Source of the DNA: Maniola hyperantus
Taxonomy: Eukaryota > Arthropoda > Insecta > Lepidoptera > Nymphalidae
DNA: 64,000 bases
Direction of reading: 5' to 3'
Assembly: GCF_902806685.2 (NCBI RefSeq)
Contig: NC_048546.1
Location: forward strand, 4,402,001-4,466,000
This document shows positions 1 through 13,169 of the stretch, piece by piece. The translations under genes and the position numbers were made by a program. The notes under the pieces are model-generated. The model did not search any database. It was not told the origin of the DNA and saw only the letters and a list, made by a program, of their open reading frames with translations. Position 1 is the first letter of the stretch. Every line of letters begins with the position of its first letter.

Positions 1-135
1 TTTATGGATAGTAAACATATTTCACACTACGCACTTTATTGCCTACTGCTTCGCTTGATCGTTTGTTTTACCTACTAATTGCACGATTTAAGACTGCACT
101 AAGTACTTATAAATACTAAAAGAGTAATCACGTAC

Positions 136-367
136 TAATCTAAATATATAAAAGGAAAAGGTGACTGACTGACTGACTGACCGATCTATCAACTCACAGC
201 TCAAACTACTGGACGGATCGGGCTGAAATTTTGCATGCAGATATATAATATAATGACGTAGACTTCCGCTAAGAAAGGACTTTTGAAAATTCAAGTCATA
301 AGGGGGTAAAATAGGGGTTGGAAGGTTGTGTAATCCACGAGGACGAAGTCGCGGGAATAAGCTCATA
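136..367 (-). repeat. Dispersed repeat A (GACTGACT-tailed), reverse
   Basis: Consensus order read on the minus strand: CTTATTCCCGCGACTTCGTC, AGCCCGATCCGTCCAGTAGT, CAGTCAGTCAGTCACCTTTT, ending CCTTTTATATATTTAG. Very common in Lepidoptera; may be the 3' end of an RTE-like LINE or a SINE linked to it. Confidence 0.75.
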
Positions 368-1082
368 CTTATTATAAATGCGAGGTTTACCTATGTGTCT
401 GACTATTTGTTTATGTAGGTATAAGTATCTGTTACATTTTCACAGAGCTAGCATCTCGGAGACGGATAGCCGATAGGTTCCTTTTTATCACGGACAATCA
501 AAGTTTCCACGGGATTTCGAAAAACCTAAATCTTCGCGGATGAAGTCATGGGCATCATCTAAGCTTTTTATCTATCCTCTTGAACTGCAGTTTCTAGTCA
601 TTGTCAAAATATAATACTTCTGCTCGTCTAACTATACCTTATATACCTAGGTAATTAGGCGGAGAAAATAGTAGTTACCGACAGATAGTTATGAATAAAA
701 CACAAAAGGTAGGTATAAATCACAAATGTTTACATAATAATAATTAAATATAACTATTTACGCGATTTTGTAAGTTCCTATTTTATATACTAACCGAATA
801 AGTAAAATCTCTACACACGCAACACTTAATTGGTACGAAAGTATGAACAGTTTTTAGCCGTTTTTCCACAACATAAGTAACTTGCTTGGTTCACGTGAAT
901 GACAAATTAAAAACAAGCATAGTAAATACCTACACCATTTTACATAATACCAATAGGTATACGTCGATAACGTGAAGATGTAAATAGAAAACGTACACGA
1001 TACTTATATACATACGAGAGCTTTTCCATTTAATGATGACATGTAGAAGAAACATTCACACATATTGAGAACATTATAAATG

Positions 1083-1525
1083 CTTTTTTAATTCTTTTTA
1101 GGGTTCCGTACTATGAAAGGAAAAACGGAACCCTTATACGATCACTTTGTTGTCTGTCTATGTCTGTCTGTCTGTCTGTCACTCTGTCAAGAAACCTACA
1201 GGGTACTTCCCGTTGACCTAGAATCATGAAATTTGGCAGGTAGGTAAGTCTATAGCAGACATTCGGGGAAAATCTGAGAACTGTGAATTTGGACATCACA
1301 CAAAAACAATTAAATTGTGGTCCTGAACTAATAATTAGTATTTTCAATTTTCAAAGTAAGACAACTATATCAAGTGGGGTATCAACCTGTGCATTCTAAA
1401 ACAGATTTTTATTTATTTTTAAGCATCATAGTTTTTGAATTATCGTGCAAAATGTCGAAAAAATACGACTGTAGTACGGAACCGTCACTGCGCGAGCCTG
1501 ATTCGCACTTGACCGGCTTTTTTTT
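1083..1525 (+). repeat. Dispersed repeat C (GGTTCCGTAC…GTGCGAGTC family)
   Basis: GGGTTCCGTACTATGAAAGG, a TCTG tract, GAATCATGAAATTTGGCAGG, then CAAAATGTCGAAAAAATACG and GATTCGCACTTGACCGGC. No intact ORF. A hallmark repeat of moths and butterflies. Confidence 0.7.
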
Positions 1526-1826
1526 TTATTTTGAGAACATAATAATTAATGATTTATTAGAATTATCTATATCAGTTTTTGTCAATTGACGAAGTACTTA
1601 CGTATTGCTCATCAAACCACAAACGACTTCACAGATAAAAGCTTGAGAGGTTACCTCATAAGATGCATATGCCTTTCCTCACTGAAGAGCTTACAAATTA
1701 GACCAATTATTTACCGTCAGATTATTATGTAACTGGAATTAAGTACTTCATATAAGAGCCTACATTTATATCACTGAGGGTTGGCAATTTTTTTTTAAAT
1801 AATACCTATTGCTTCATTATTTTAGT

Positions 1827-2057
1827 ACTAGCTTATGCCCGCGACTTCGTCCGCGTGGACTACACAAATTTCCAACCCCTGTTTTATCCATTTAGGGATT
1901 GAATTTTCAAATATCCTTTCTTAGCGGATGCTTACGTCATAATAGCTATCTACGTAGGTATGCCAAATTTCAGCCCGATCCGCCCAGTAGTTTGGGCTGT
2001 GCGTTGATAGATCAGTCAGTCAGTCACCTTTTCCTTTTATATATACATATATATTTT
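1827..2057 (+). repeat. Dispersed repeat A, forward
   Basis: ACTAGCTTATGCCCGCGACT to CACCTTTTCCTTTTATATAT; near-complete. Confidence 0.75.
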
Positions 2058-2235
2058 TTTAATAGATATAGCGAGCAAACGAGCAGGCGGGTCACCTGAT
2101 GTTAAGTGATTACCGCCGCCCATGAACATTTGCAGCACCAGAGGAGCCGCCGATGCGTTGCCGGCCTTTTAGGAATTTGTTGTTCCGCCCCTTGAATAAC
2201 CCCATGTTATAATCTAGTGGGAACACCGCCGATGG
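2058..2235 (-). mobile_element. LINE ORF2 3'-end fragment, reverse
   Basis: Reverse-strand sequence GGCCGGCAACGCATCGGCGG … CAGGTGACCCGCCTGCTCG is the common lepidopteran LINE end that reads FLKGRQR-type protein followed by 3' UTR. A second copy is at 46838-46980. Confidence 0.6.
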
Positions 2236-3270
2236 GAGATGGGATAATAATTATCAAGCATGATTATTCGCGAATCTTTATCGTACTAATATTAATTTGT
2301 GAAAGTTTTAATGTTTGGATGTTCATTACTCCTTCACGCCACAATGGCTGAACCTTCTAACTCTATGGGCTGAACCAATTTGGTTTTTTGGATTGGAGAT
2401 AGCTTATATCCTGAATTAACACATAAGCTACTTTATCCCGGAAAACCAAAGAGTTCCAGCGGGATTTTTAAATAAGGCCTACTGTTACTAACAATTTATG
2501 GATGAATTATCTGAAAATAAATGTTTATTGTATTAGTAAAAAATCTATATGGTCCATGCGGATGATGTCACGATTCTATAATTTTCCGGGATAAAGAATA
2601 GCCTATGTCCTTCTCCGAGATGCAAGCTTTTGCCAATGCCATTTCTGTTCCTTTCGTCTGAATCCGGTTAAATAGGTGGACAGTTATAGTGCGACAGACA
2701 GATAGGACACTTTTACACAATAATTTTAGTAAATAATATGGATTCTGAATCTTATAAATCAGTTTAGGATAGAATTAATATCTTAACTACCTACCGTGAC
2801 TCATCGGAATGCCGTTGACTTGCCTACGAAACTGAATAATTTGTTCACCTCGCTCCTTGAGGTAAGTACTTCATTGTATTTGTACCGTAATGTCTGATAT
2901 CAAACAAATAAATCCTTGAGACCTTGTAGAGACCTCTCTAATACAATCATTAGACCGTAGAAATCATAAATTCCCTAATGTGGTAACTGTACAAAACATT
3001 TTAGTGGTTAAAGTCTCCCCCAAGGTTTGCATTTGTTCTGCATCAGTCACCTTGTTCTGTTAATCATGAGTGATGGAGTAGAAAAGTATCCAGTTGTCCT
3101 TCATGCAAACATTATTCTTCGCAAGACACCATGGTTTTAGCATCAGCGATCAGCGATTTCATTGTTTTTCGGTAGTAATGCCACGTGTGAACGCTCCAAT
3201 CGGACGAAGAAAGTCGTCAAAACGCGATACAGCATTGAAACAATCGCTAAAATGTGCGATTTCAGTAAGT

Positions 3271-3570
3271 CATCATCATGATTAACCCATCGCCGGCTCA
3301 CTACAGAATACGGGTCTCGTCTCGTATAGTTTGGCCATAGTCTACCACGCTGGCTATGTGCGGATTGGTAGACTTCACACACTTTTGAGAACATTATGGA
3401 GAACTCACAGGCATGCAGGTTCCTCACGATGTTTTCTGTCACCGTTAAAGCAAGTGATATTTAATGAAATTAAATACGCATAACTCCGAGAAGTTAGAGG
3501 TGCGTGCCCGGGATCGAACCCCGACCTCCGATTAGAAGGCCGACGTCCTAACCACTAGGCTATCACACCT
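3271..3570 (-). mobile_element. tRNA-derived SINE, reverse, near full length
   Basis: Tail CATCATCATGATTAACCCAT, body GGCATGCAGGTTCCTCACGA, B-box-like GGGATCGAACCCC and head CCACTAGGCTATCACACC. Confidence 0.8.
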
Positions 3571-4011
3571 TTCAATAAGTACAGCGATCGAACGTCCTCA
3601 AAACGTGAAACAGCATATCGATGCTGCTTCGCCTTCGGCAGCCGTAAAATCACTGATCAAAATAAAAATAAATAATTAAACAGAGGCCCTGATCTATACT
3701 CATGAGCTGCAATCCCGCTGGATTGCTTTGTCTAGACGTCTCCGTTAACTGTATGAAGTGTTTCCTTAGGTTGACCCTAAGGTCTGTATTCTCGTTTCAT
3801 CACACTGGACGTCCACTCAGTCACTCACGATGCGCGGCGAACTATAACAATAAAGGTGTGAGAAGTCGTGCACGATGGTCGAAGCGTGCAGCTTTGTTTT
3901 GTATAGCGTGTCTCGTTCGTCGAGCATGTTAAAAAGCAGAATACATAATTCACAGCATAATATTACTAAGAACCGGACTTAATTTCAAAAGGACATAAGT
4001 TCATGACGAAT

Positions 4012-4360
4012 TAGATGATGCTTGATTTATTTAGGCTTTTTAAAAATCCCGTAGAAACTCTCAGATTTTTCGGGATAAGAGCATATTATCTGTGTCCGGG
4101 ATACAAACTACCTCTTTACCAAATAGGCGATGCCCGCAATTTCAGCCACGTGATTTTAGACTTAAAAATCCCGTAGAAATTCTTTGATTTTCCGAGACAA
4201 AAGTAACCTAAGTATGTCCAGAGACTTTCTATCCTAGGTGCTCATGACCATTCCATCATCATATCCCTGTCCTGTCCCCAACAAAATCGATTAGATAAAC
4301 GGATATGCCATGAAAGGTAGCAGACAGACGAAAACACTTTCGTATTTTTATTATAATGTT
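4012..4360 (+). repeat. Dispersed repeat B, two partial copies in tandem
   Basis: Two starts (TAGATGATGCTTGATTTATT and GGCGATGCCCGCAATTTC), each followed by AAAAATCCCGTAGAAA and a TTTTC(C/G)GGGA-like box; ends in GCAGACAGACG and TTTTATTATAATG. Confidence 0.65.
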
Positions 4361-5728
4361 AATTAATTTGGATTATTTTACAGACTAATTTAATTGGCAA
4401 ATCAGCCTTTATTTGTGGTAAATCAATAAAAATCATATCTTTAAGCTTTGTATACCGTTGGAACGCAGTAAACATAAGAATCTTTAATCTCGCAGCAATA
4501 TAAGAAATAATGAAACTCTTTAGTACCTCATAACAAGAATACAAAAGCAACCTATACTCAAAAATGCCGTAATCTTTCGCGAGTTCCTAATCGAGTCTGT
4601 AATAAAAAGCGAGAGATTTTTAACTAACACAACTATCTATAGGTATGTGATTGTGGGTAGATATATTTATATAGGTACCCACTTTCTTCAAAAATATAAT
4701 AATAATATAAATAGAAAAACGATCTCTTTATATACTACGGACTGAATTGGGGATTCCAAATAAGATTTTTTTTGATGCGAGTATATTTAGGCCAAAGTCT
4801 ATCACGCCGGCTTACTGATTGGCAGACTGCGTTAAAGGTTATACCTACAATAGAACTCTTTGGTTATACGCACTATTTATTTTAATCCTATTAATAATGA
4901 CCTCATATTATAAAGGCATGTGCTAATTTAGTAATGGAATTTATAACAAGGAATAAACAGTGTTGTCTACTTTTTTCCTATATCAGTTACCTACTTAACT
5001 GTATTAGCACGTTTGCATTAATGTTATTATTACATTATCTTCGGGTCACGATTATCATTGTATAGGACATATTATACCTACACGATAATATAATATCTTA
5101 ATCCATTTGTTCCGTGTTTATTTATCACCTTTTGAATTGAAGACAGTAGAAACAATAAGACACTGGTACTGATTCTGAGCACAAGTACATTTTAGAGTGT
5201 TCACAATCACATCCTCTTCTTACAAATGTAATATGATAGGGACAGACGCAACTTGACAGTCTTAAATTTAATTTAGAGCTGTCAAACCTCGCGACTTTGC
5301 CTGCCAGTCGCGAGCCTATTATTCAAATTTGTAGCGTGCTCTAAAACTTAGTCTTTAAAGGTAAAATTCATGTTCTGTCCTTTTTTAGCAATATTAAAAA
5401 AAGATGCAGATACTCTAAATTTACAACAGAATCGGCGCCAGTGTAACATACACGCTTAAAAATATATAGAGCAGTTTTCATAGACTTCAAGCATTACAAA
5501 CTGAAGAAACAGTAACATTAGGTACAATAAATTTTATCAAACAGTCCAAGTATTAAAATAACTAACTTATCAAAGCAAAATAATAACAAGAAATTGTGGC
5601 TGCAAATTTTCCATTATAAAAACGGAATAATAATTAATTAGTGTAGGTACTCAACGCGATCTTCTATATTATAAGCGATCACTGGTGAACCCAGGTAGGT
5701 AAGTAGGTACTTTGTGGATCCCAAATGA

Positions 5729-6082
5729 ATTTGGGCAAAACAATACAAAGTTACCAGCAAGTCACGCGTGCTAAGCCTACAAATAAATAAGTTCAGACAT
5801 GTTGCACAAATGACCGGCATATATGTAACAAGACAAAAACATTCAAACGAACTCAATAATGCTAACTTACGGTCCATTATCGTTGCCGTCTCCACTGTCG
5901 ACACAATCGATGCTATGCTCTACATTTCATCAATAGGCAATTTGAGAAGAAGAGTTCTGCATTATGTAACACTTACCTACTACTTTTATGTTGAAGCAAA
6001 GCTACAAATAACAAACATATTTTTCTTTGTGCTGTATGACAAATACATTAGCTATACATGCTCTAAGAGTATGGACTTCTAA
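5729..6082 (+). other. Unassigned ORF with faint gustatory-receptor character
   Basis: About 117 stop-free codons without a convincing start. The stretch TVDTIDAMLYISSIGN then LRRRVLHYVTLTYYFYV resembles the L-x-x-ID-x-x-L…RR…Y pattern of insect gustatory receptors, with hydrophobic sequence after it. No splice-linked partner exons found. May be chance or a receptor relic. Confidence 0.2.
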
Positions 6083-6669
6083 AAATATTAGGTATGTAGG
6101 TGTCTAGGTACCTATTCTAAGAAAGTAGGTGGCTATACATAATAATTTATTACAAGGCTTTTTGGCTATACATAGTAATTTACAATTTACATAAACCAAT
6201 GTAAAACTAACCGGGAACTTTTTTTGGTGGTTTATTGCTTCAGCAGAAACTTTTTTCTGCAATACGTTTTACCAAAACTTCATGATAAGAATATCCTTCA
6301 ATAAACTTATGAAGAATTTAGCAAGCTACAATAGTTAGCAGCAAAAAGAAAGTGTGTATTTGTTATTATTATTTCAGTAAATGTCGATGCGTCAGCCAAT
6401 TAATTATAATATTGGAGGGATCGCACTTAAAGTACGGTAAAAGGTATTAATATAAAAATGCAATAGCGTCAGGGGTAATGGGTTATTTAAAATAATATGC
6501 ATTAAGCATATTAGTTTTTTGTTTATAATTTGCACAACAGCTCAGTGCTTGGTACTTTTTAAATTGCAAATCTTCTTTAAAGTTGATTGGATTCGTTAAA
6601 AAGATCAATTCATAATATTACATTAAACATGCCTGTTAGTTTAATTTCTCTAAACAAAATATTTTTATC

Positions 6670-6888
6670 AATGCCCGAGACTTCGTCCGCGTGGACTCAC
6701 AATTTTCAAGCCCCTATTTCAACCCCTTAAGGGTTGAATTTTCAAAAATCCTTTCTTAGCGAATGTTTAAGTCATAATAGCTATCTGCATGCCAAATTTT
6801 AGCCCGATTCGTCCAGTAGTTTGAGCTTTGCGTTGATAGATCAGTCAGTCAGTTAGTCAGTCAACTTTTCCTTTTATATATATTTAGA
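6670..6888 (+). repeat. Dispersed repeat A, forward
   Basis: ATGCCCGAGACTTCGTCCGC to TTTTCCTTTTATATATATTT; faces a reverse copy 110 bases downstream. Confidence 0.75.
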
Positions 6889-6995
6889 AGTACCTAGTAC
6901 CTACATAATGCTTGCATTATCTTTGACGACTCGTTTTGTCAAAGTTATGCCAGTGCTAAAATTAACAGAGATGAATTCACGGGCGATTGATAGTT

Positions 6996-7190
6996 TATCT
7001 AAATATATAAAAGGAAAAGGTGACTGTCTGACTGACTGACTGACTGATCTATCAACGCACAGCTCAAACTACTGGACGGATCGGGCTGAAATTTGGCATG
7101 CAATTTGGAAATTTCAACCCGTGAGGGGGTAAAATAGGGGTTTGAAGTTTGTGTAGTCCACGCGGATGAATTCGCGGGAATAAGCTAGTA
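6996..7190 (-). repeat. Dispersed repeat A, reverse
   Basis: Reads backwards from TCTAAATATATAAAAGG to GCGGGAATAAGCTAGTA, lacking about 40 bases in the middle compared with the other copies. Confidence 0.75.
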
Positions 7191-7796
7191 TGCTTTATAA
7201 TTATAAGGAAATAATGTCCTTTAATAATAGCTGACTGATATAATAAATCAAATAAAAATTATTCACAGTATGTACACTTAAGATTCAATACCATTGTGTA
7301 ATTGTTGTTAGAGTAGAAGCCAGTTATTTTCTATGTAATCGCTTCCTCGAGCAATTTGCACTGTTTTCCTGACTGCCTCGGGCTAAACAACGAGTATTGT
7401 GCCTACTTTACAATAATTAAGGCTAAATTATTGCGCTGTCCCATCCGACAAGTCGACAACCTGTGTTATTGCTTTTCTTATTTTGTTTCTTTTACAAGGA
7501 AAAAGATTAATTTTTGATTGACTTTATACTCTTGATAAAATCTAATGAAACTATTCTGAAAATTTTCCATTCAATTAAAAAACAGCATGAATTTTTTAGA
7601 GAAAACATTTAGTTTCACCAATAGCACTAAGGTTCTGCGCAGACGACTGAAAGTAGGCCGAGTGTGCTTTTTGTCCGTGACAATACCTACTTGATAATAG
7701 AGCACATTACCTTAGATTACAACAATAATCTATGAATTAAAACTAATTTATGAAATTATCTATGAATCAGGTGCAAACGACTATCAAAAAGTTGGG

Positions 7797-8292
7797 TGGA
7801 TTTAGATTATAAAATATGTCGTGGGAGCCCTTTAATTTTCCGGTAAAGCCTATGTCACGCTCCAGATCCTTAACTAGGTATATCCATGCAAAAAATCATG
7901 ACAATCCGTTTGGACCAGTGGCGGATTTGCCCTAAGGCCCAGTAGGCCCAGGCCTAGGGCGGCTAGATATTAGAGGCGGCCAATCATGACAATAATCACT
8001 TTTTTTTTGTAACAAAAATAATTGCGCCTGCTGCGCTCGAGCTCCTATTTGTCATTGGATTGTATTTTACTGACAAATCAAAAAGTAAATTTTTAATCCC
8101 CCTCCCCTTCCCCCTCAACTCATGGCTACGACCATGATTAATGGGTGTTGAGAAAGGGGCGGCTGGTACTTACGAAATCCTGGGGCCTAGGGCGGCCAAG
8201 ACTGAAAATCCGCCACTGGTTTGGACCGTTCCGGCGTGAAGGACAAACCAATAAACAAACACACTTGCACTTCCACATTAATAGTAGGTATG
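7797..8292 (+). repeat. Dispersed repeat B split by the hAT MITE
   Basis: GTCGTGGGAGCCCTTTAATT to GACAATCCG before the MITE, and GGCGTGAAGGACAAACC to CACATTAATAGTAGG after it. Confidence 0.7.
7916..8218. mobile_element. 303 bp hAT-type MITE with 8 bp target duplication
   Basis: Ends CAGTGGCGGATTT and its reverse complement AAATCCGCCACTG; GTTTGGAC is repeated exactly on both sides (7908-7915, 8219-8226). Eight-base duplications mark the hAT superfamily. It carries GGCCTAGGGCGGC near both ends and no ORF. It sits inside a dispersed GCCCGCGACTTCG-type repeat, whose parts rejoin at the duplication. Confidence 0.85.
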
Positions 8293-8980
8293 GCATACTA
8301 CCGTTCGTTCGTGTGGAACTATTTTCGCTACGCGTACTTACCTAGTAATTTTGACCTCAGATTTTCTTCTGCACAGGGCCTTTTTGCAGGAAGAAAATCC
8401 TCATGGATACCCCCGACTCCACCGCGGGTGTTGCAATGACCTGCGGACTAAAAACCTCCTCCACTCTTCGATGTCTCCGCTCACGGGTTACGTAGGGGCC
8501 TAAAGATTACAATTTAAGTAATAAAATTAAGACAGCAACTTTTTATTTCGTTATGGTAATTTTTGTGGGTTATCAAGTGGCATCACTATGCCAAGAGAAG
8601 TAACCACTACCGTACGTAATAAATAATAATGTAGGTACCATACCGTTGCATATTACCTTTATGTAACTACCATTGATTGCCCATAGTGAATTGTAGTAGG
8701 TACCTACCTACTACTTAGTTTAGTAGCAAGGTACTTTTATCAAACCACACACCTGGGTGGAAAGAAAACGACAACAAAACCTAGGCATTATAAATATAGA
8801 TGCTTCCGGCTGTACTCACGATGGTTAGTCGACGTAAGCCCGACTATTTTCGAACCCATCCGGGGTACGCTCGCAATGCCTCGCGGTTGAGAGTAGGTAC
8901 AGCCGGGAGCATCTGTACTTATCTACCTATTTATAATGGAAATAACTCACCATAGTTTGTTTAAATGCTAAAACTTTAGC

Positions 8981-9294
8981 ATCATCATGATCAACCCATC
9001 GCCGTGCCGGCTCACTACAGAACACGGGTCATCTCTCAGAGAGAAGGGTTTTGGCCATAGTCTACCACGCTGGCCATGTGCAGATTGGTAGACTACACAC
9101 ACCTTTGAGAACATTATCGAAAACTCTCAAGCATGCAGGTTTCCTCACGATGTTTTCCTTCACCGTTAAAGCAAGTGATATTTTAATTACTTGAAACGCA
9201 CATACATAATTTCGAAAAGTTAGAGGTGCGTGCCCGGGATCGAACCCCCGACCTCCGATTTGAAGGCGGGCGTCCTACCCACTAGGCTATCACC
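8981..9294 (-). mobile_element. tRNA-derived SINE, reverse, near full length
   Basis: ATCATCATGATCAACCCATC to ACTAGGCTATCACC, with B-box-like GGGATCGAACCCCCGAC. The overlapping 61-codon ORF is not a gene. Confidence 0.8.
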
Positions 9295-10166
9295 TAGTCA
9301 GCCCCAAATGTCTACCTCGTCTGTTCGCGGTACCCCCGTCCCCCTACTGACAATGGAAGAAGCTTTGACTACCGACTTGTGGGCTGTGGCGGCATTACCA
9401 TTCATACCCGACTGACCAACGTGAATAGAATTTTCATCCCCTACAAATCTTTCACAATTAAAAATCCCTGTTTACAAAAGTATGCCTCTGAAATAGGACG
9501 AGGTTAAAACTAATAAAATAAAGTACCTAATTGTAATTAATGTATAGCCGTAGAATTTGTTGACGAAAATAATCCATTGATTGACGATTCTGTACTAAAT
9601 CCGCCCGAATGCGTGCGTAGGTTCCTTACCATCTATGGTAAAGTCTATGAAAATATATTTTATTACATAAAAATTGCGTAACGCACAGATATACATCATT
9701 ATATACGATAAAACTGTGTCATCTAGTAACACGTACCTACCTATGGGCAGACTCTGGCTTTCGCCTACGAAATACGTTACTGCTAAAAACACCCTTTATG
9801 GAAAAGACGTGAGACATAGATAACCAAATGTTGAAATATAAAAAAATTGCCGCTTGGAAAAAAGGAAGTCGCCTGGATTTCAATTTAATCATAAAATAAG
9901 TCGATTTTATTTAAACTCGATTTTTCTTGAATGCTAGGTAGGTAAGTATATTTAATGCAGTAACATCATAATTAATACGCCTCTTCTTCTCGAATTTTTC
10001 ATAACATTATACCTAACCAGGCGTTAAAATCTTGCATTGAGTTGAAAAGAGAAAACTTAACAACTGAATGCGAAATTACCTTGATGCTAAGTTATTACTA
10101 TGTTACAGTTTTATGTAAACTAGAATTCTTACCATTATTACCTGTTTGTTCTTGGTCAACAAACTG

Positions 10167-10430
10167 TAATCTAAATATATAAAAGGAAAAGCTGACTGAC
10201 TGACTGACTGACTGGCTGACTGAGTAGCTGAATGACTGACTGACTGATCTATCAACGCACAGCTTAAACTACTGAACGGATCGGGCTGAAATTTAAGCAT
10301 GCGGATAGCTATCATTATGTAGACATTCGCTAAGAAACCATTTTTGAAAATTAATTCCCTAAGGGGGTATAATAGGGATTTGAAATTTGTGTAGTCCATG
10401 CGGACGAAGTCGCAGGCATAAGCTAGTATT
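10167..10430 (-). repeat. Dispersed repeat A, reverse, with an expanded GACT tract
   Basis: The GACTGACT part is longer than in other copies (about 10190-10245, with variant units). Confidence 0.75.
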
Positions 10431-11810
10431 ATAATATAACATTATTTCACCACAAAATTAACATAATATCAACACAATAATATCGTTGTAACAAACAATA
10501 ATGAATGCACATTTCATTGAAAACCACCCAGAATCCGTCACAACCATCCAATTAGCCTCAAAACCATAATAACAAAATACGTGACAAAATATTTATGTTT
10601 AAATTGCAGTCACGTATTACTAATAAATCAGGCATATCATCATTATTTTCCACTAACCCCAAACTCTCTCCTGACCTATGGCACAATTTCAAAATCCACT
10701 TTGTTTTTGAAAGAAATGCAAATATTGATTATGATAGTGGGTCGGAGGTTACTAGGGTTAGATGTTCATAGATATTTATTACCTACTTAATTAATTCTCA
10801 CATATATATAATGCTGTTTTAATAATTATTCGAGAACTGTTAAAATTGACACTATTAGACCTCTGTTCTAGATTTACTCTTGATCACTTCCTACTTATTT
10901 TACTTTATCATAGGTATAATAATATGACGTTTGGATGTCGGTTTAAGTTTAATGATTCAAAAGCTCTTGTAAAACTTTATTTGGAGAAATTAAGCTTTCC
11001 ATTTCTATTAAGCTTTTCATTCACAAGTGAGTTTCCAAGTAGGTTGAGTCATATTTTTATGGTAACAGTAATTATTGATAATAGTTATTATTCGTATTAT
11101 AATTAATGCGAAAGTAACTCTGCCTGTCTGCTTGTTACCAGCTCACGACTGAACTACTGAACCGATCTTGACGAAAAATACAGTGCTTGAATCCAGATCC
11201 AGAACAGAAAATGAATGATGGACATACCTAAGATACTTTCTATCATCACCAGCATTAGCTTGTTATTTTTAACTACCTTTGTATTAGATAATTACTTAGG
11301 CCGAAAAATCAATTACAAATTACGAAACGGAAACATTATATTTAAAACAAAGCAATCTAATAAAAAGCTTTTGAAAATTCTGGTTTCTAATACTAATAAC
11401 CCTCATAACTAAACAAAGCTCTACTATTATTTTTCATTAAATTCATACCATTGAAAATCTTTTAGAAAGGATTCGATAATAATTAATTGTACTTCCATGA
11501 ACTTGTATGTGTCACCGGATTCGTGGTTTGCGAATCGTGACCCACATACATGAAGAACTGACACAAAGGCTAACTCGGGATTGATTAAACTTGAGTGTTA
11601 CAACAGTCTGTATTTCGTAGGATATAGGTATTGAAATAGACGTACGAAATCCTATTGTTGAGACAACACCATCGCAGTCTGTTATAATAAAATATTTTGA
11701 TTTCTGTACCAATAATTAGGAGATGCACTTTTTTTAACTAATCATAATATGTACTTAATATTTTATTTTATAAGACAGTCATCGAACTTTAAGACTTTTA
11801 TTCATTAACT

Positions 11811-12052
11811 AGACGATGCCGACGACTTTCGCGTAAGTTTCGGGTTTTTAAAAATACCATGGTAACTTTTTGATTTTCCGGGACAAAAGTGGCATAATAT
11901 TATGTCCTGTGATATGATATCTTATAATAAGTCAATGCATATTATGTCCTTCCCCTGAATGCAAGCTTTTTTTGTATTCGTCAAAATCGATTAAATGGAT
12001 GGGCCGTAAAAATCGAATAGACAGACAGACACATTTATTATATTAGTGTGAT
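11811..12052 (+). repeat. Dispersed repeat B, forward
   Basis: ACTAGACGATGCCGACGACT to AGACAGACAGACACATTTAT and ATATTAGTGTGA. Confidence 0.7.
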
Positions 12053-13131
12053 AGTTGATTTTTAAATACGTACATTATGTTTTATATATAATTAAAATTA
12101 TTACCTAATATTATTTATATGCTTATCTAAGTATTATTACCATATTATTAACATTGCTGCCTATACATTTTTTTATTATTTCTTATAAGACATTGCATGT
12201 TTATATTTATTGTGCAACACAAACCAATAATTTATTAATTTAAGTTATTAACTACCATATTTTAATATATAACGTTCAAAACGTGGAAGTATAAAAAAAG
12301 TCAATTTCGTAAGCAAGGAATACAAATATATTACAGATTTCATCATCAAGAAGGAAGTAGCATACAAACATAATATTATTATAAATTAAAGATTAGTGTA
12401 TTATGAAATTCGATTAATATAATCCTCATTTCGAATAATTAAATCTATTATACAGAATGACATTGCAACAAAGCCTAGATACTTATCTAGTAATAGAAAT
12501 TAACTTGGATATCAATTATTTAAACTAATTTTGTTGGTAGATCTTAAAGTGAGAAGACTGATTGTGAGTGACTTTTAATAAAGAAGTAGAAACCATCAAG
12601 ATTTCTCTGTCATTTATTTATATTTTAAGTGTTAAAAGATTAGTACTATTAAACTTAAAAGTAATGCTAGTAGGTAGGTACATAATAAAAACCACATAAA
12701 AACCACGAAATCAAGACTCAGTGTTTCTTAACAAGACACCGAGAATACGGAAATTATCTCACGTTAGCTTTCCTCTATTACCTCACACCACATTACTTAT
12801 TCGAACAGGAAGAACTACTTGATACAACTCGTACGAGCCACACGCACAGTCAAGTAGCAATACTCGACAATAGGTGCACATGTCCATTTGACAATTCCAA
12901 TGTGTAATTCAATGGTTATTCATGCTTCACACATCTTTTACGCTTACAAGCTGTAAAAGTAAATTTACAAGTATAAATTGACGGTAATAAAGCCTACTAT
13001 GTATTTGAAATAGGAAAATGCAATACTTTGCACACCATTTGTAATGCTTCTCATGGTTTATTTAACAGTTTCTCAAATTTTAGTTAGCTTATTCTGATCT
13101 AGTTAGTTCTATCGTTATAGTTCCCGGCACA

Positions 13132-13169
13132 ATGAAAGCAGTAGTTGTGGTGCTGCAAATTACGAATAG
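13132..13169 (+). CDS. Candidate signal-peptide first exon
   Basis: ATG at 13132, preceded by CGGCACA, opens a 12-codon hydrophobic start (MKAVVVVLQITN) and stops at AG|GTAGGT, a usable splice donor. This is the usual look of an insect signal-peptide exon. It leaves two bases, whereas the acceptor at 13555 needs one, so the two cannot be joined directly; an intervening exon would be needed, and I could not find one in 13200-13550. It may be chance. Confidence 0.25.

Larger units (their letters stand above)
1..13131. other. Repeat-rich stretch without a supported gene
   Basis: Besides the repeats listed, this 13 kb holds AT-rich unique sequence, short TAGGTA/TACCTA words and two weak ORFs (5729-6082; a 65-codon hydrophobic ORF at 11215-11412). 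I found no exon chain, RNA gene or promoter I would defend. The 5' exons of the gene ending at 14420 could be hidden here. Confidence 0.5.

Noticed and set aside
3702..3932. 76-codon Cys/Arg-rich ORF
   Set aside because: No domain, no splice-linked partner, and composition typical of a GC-richer repeat remnant; chance is more likely.
9230..9415. 61-codon ORF over the SINE head
   Set aside because: The reading begins inside the SINE B box and runs into flanking DNA; no protein features.
11215..11412. 65-codon ORF starting with a hydrophobic helix and a basic tail
   Set aside because: Similar in look to the small ORFs at 62.4 kb but single, in very AT-rich DNA next to a repeat end, and without promoter or splice signals; left as chance.
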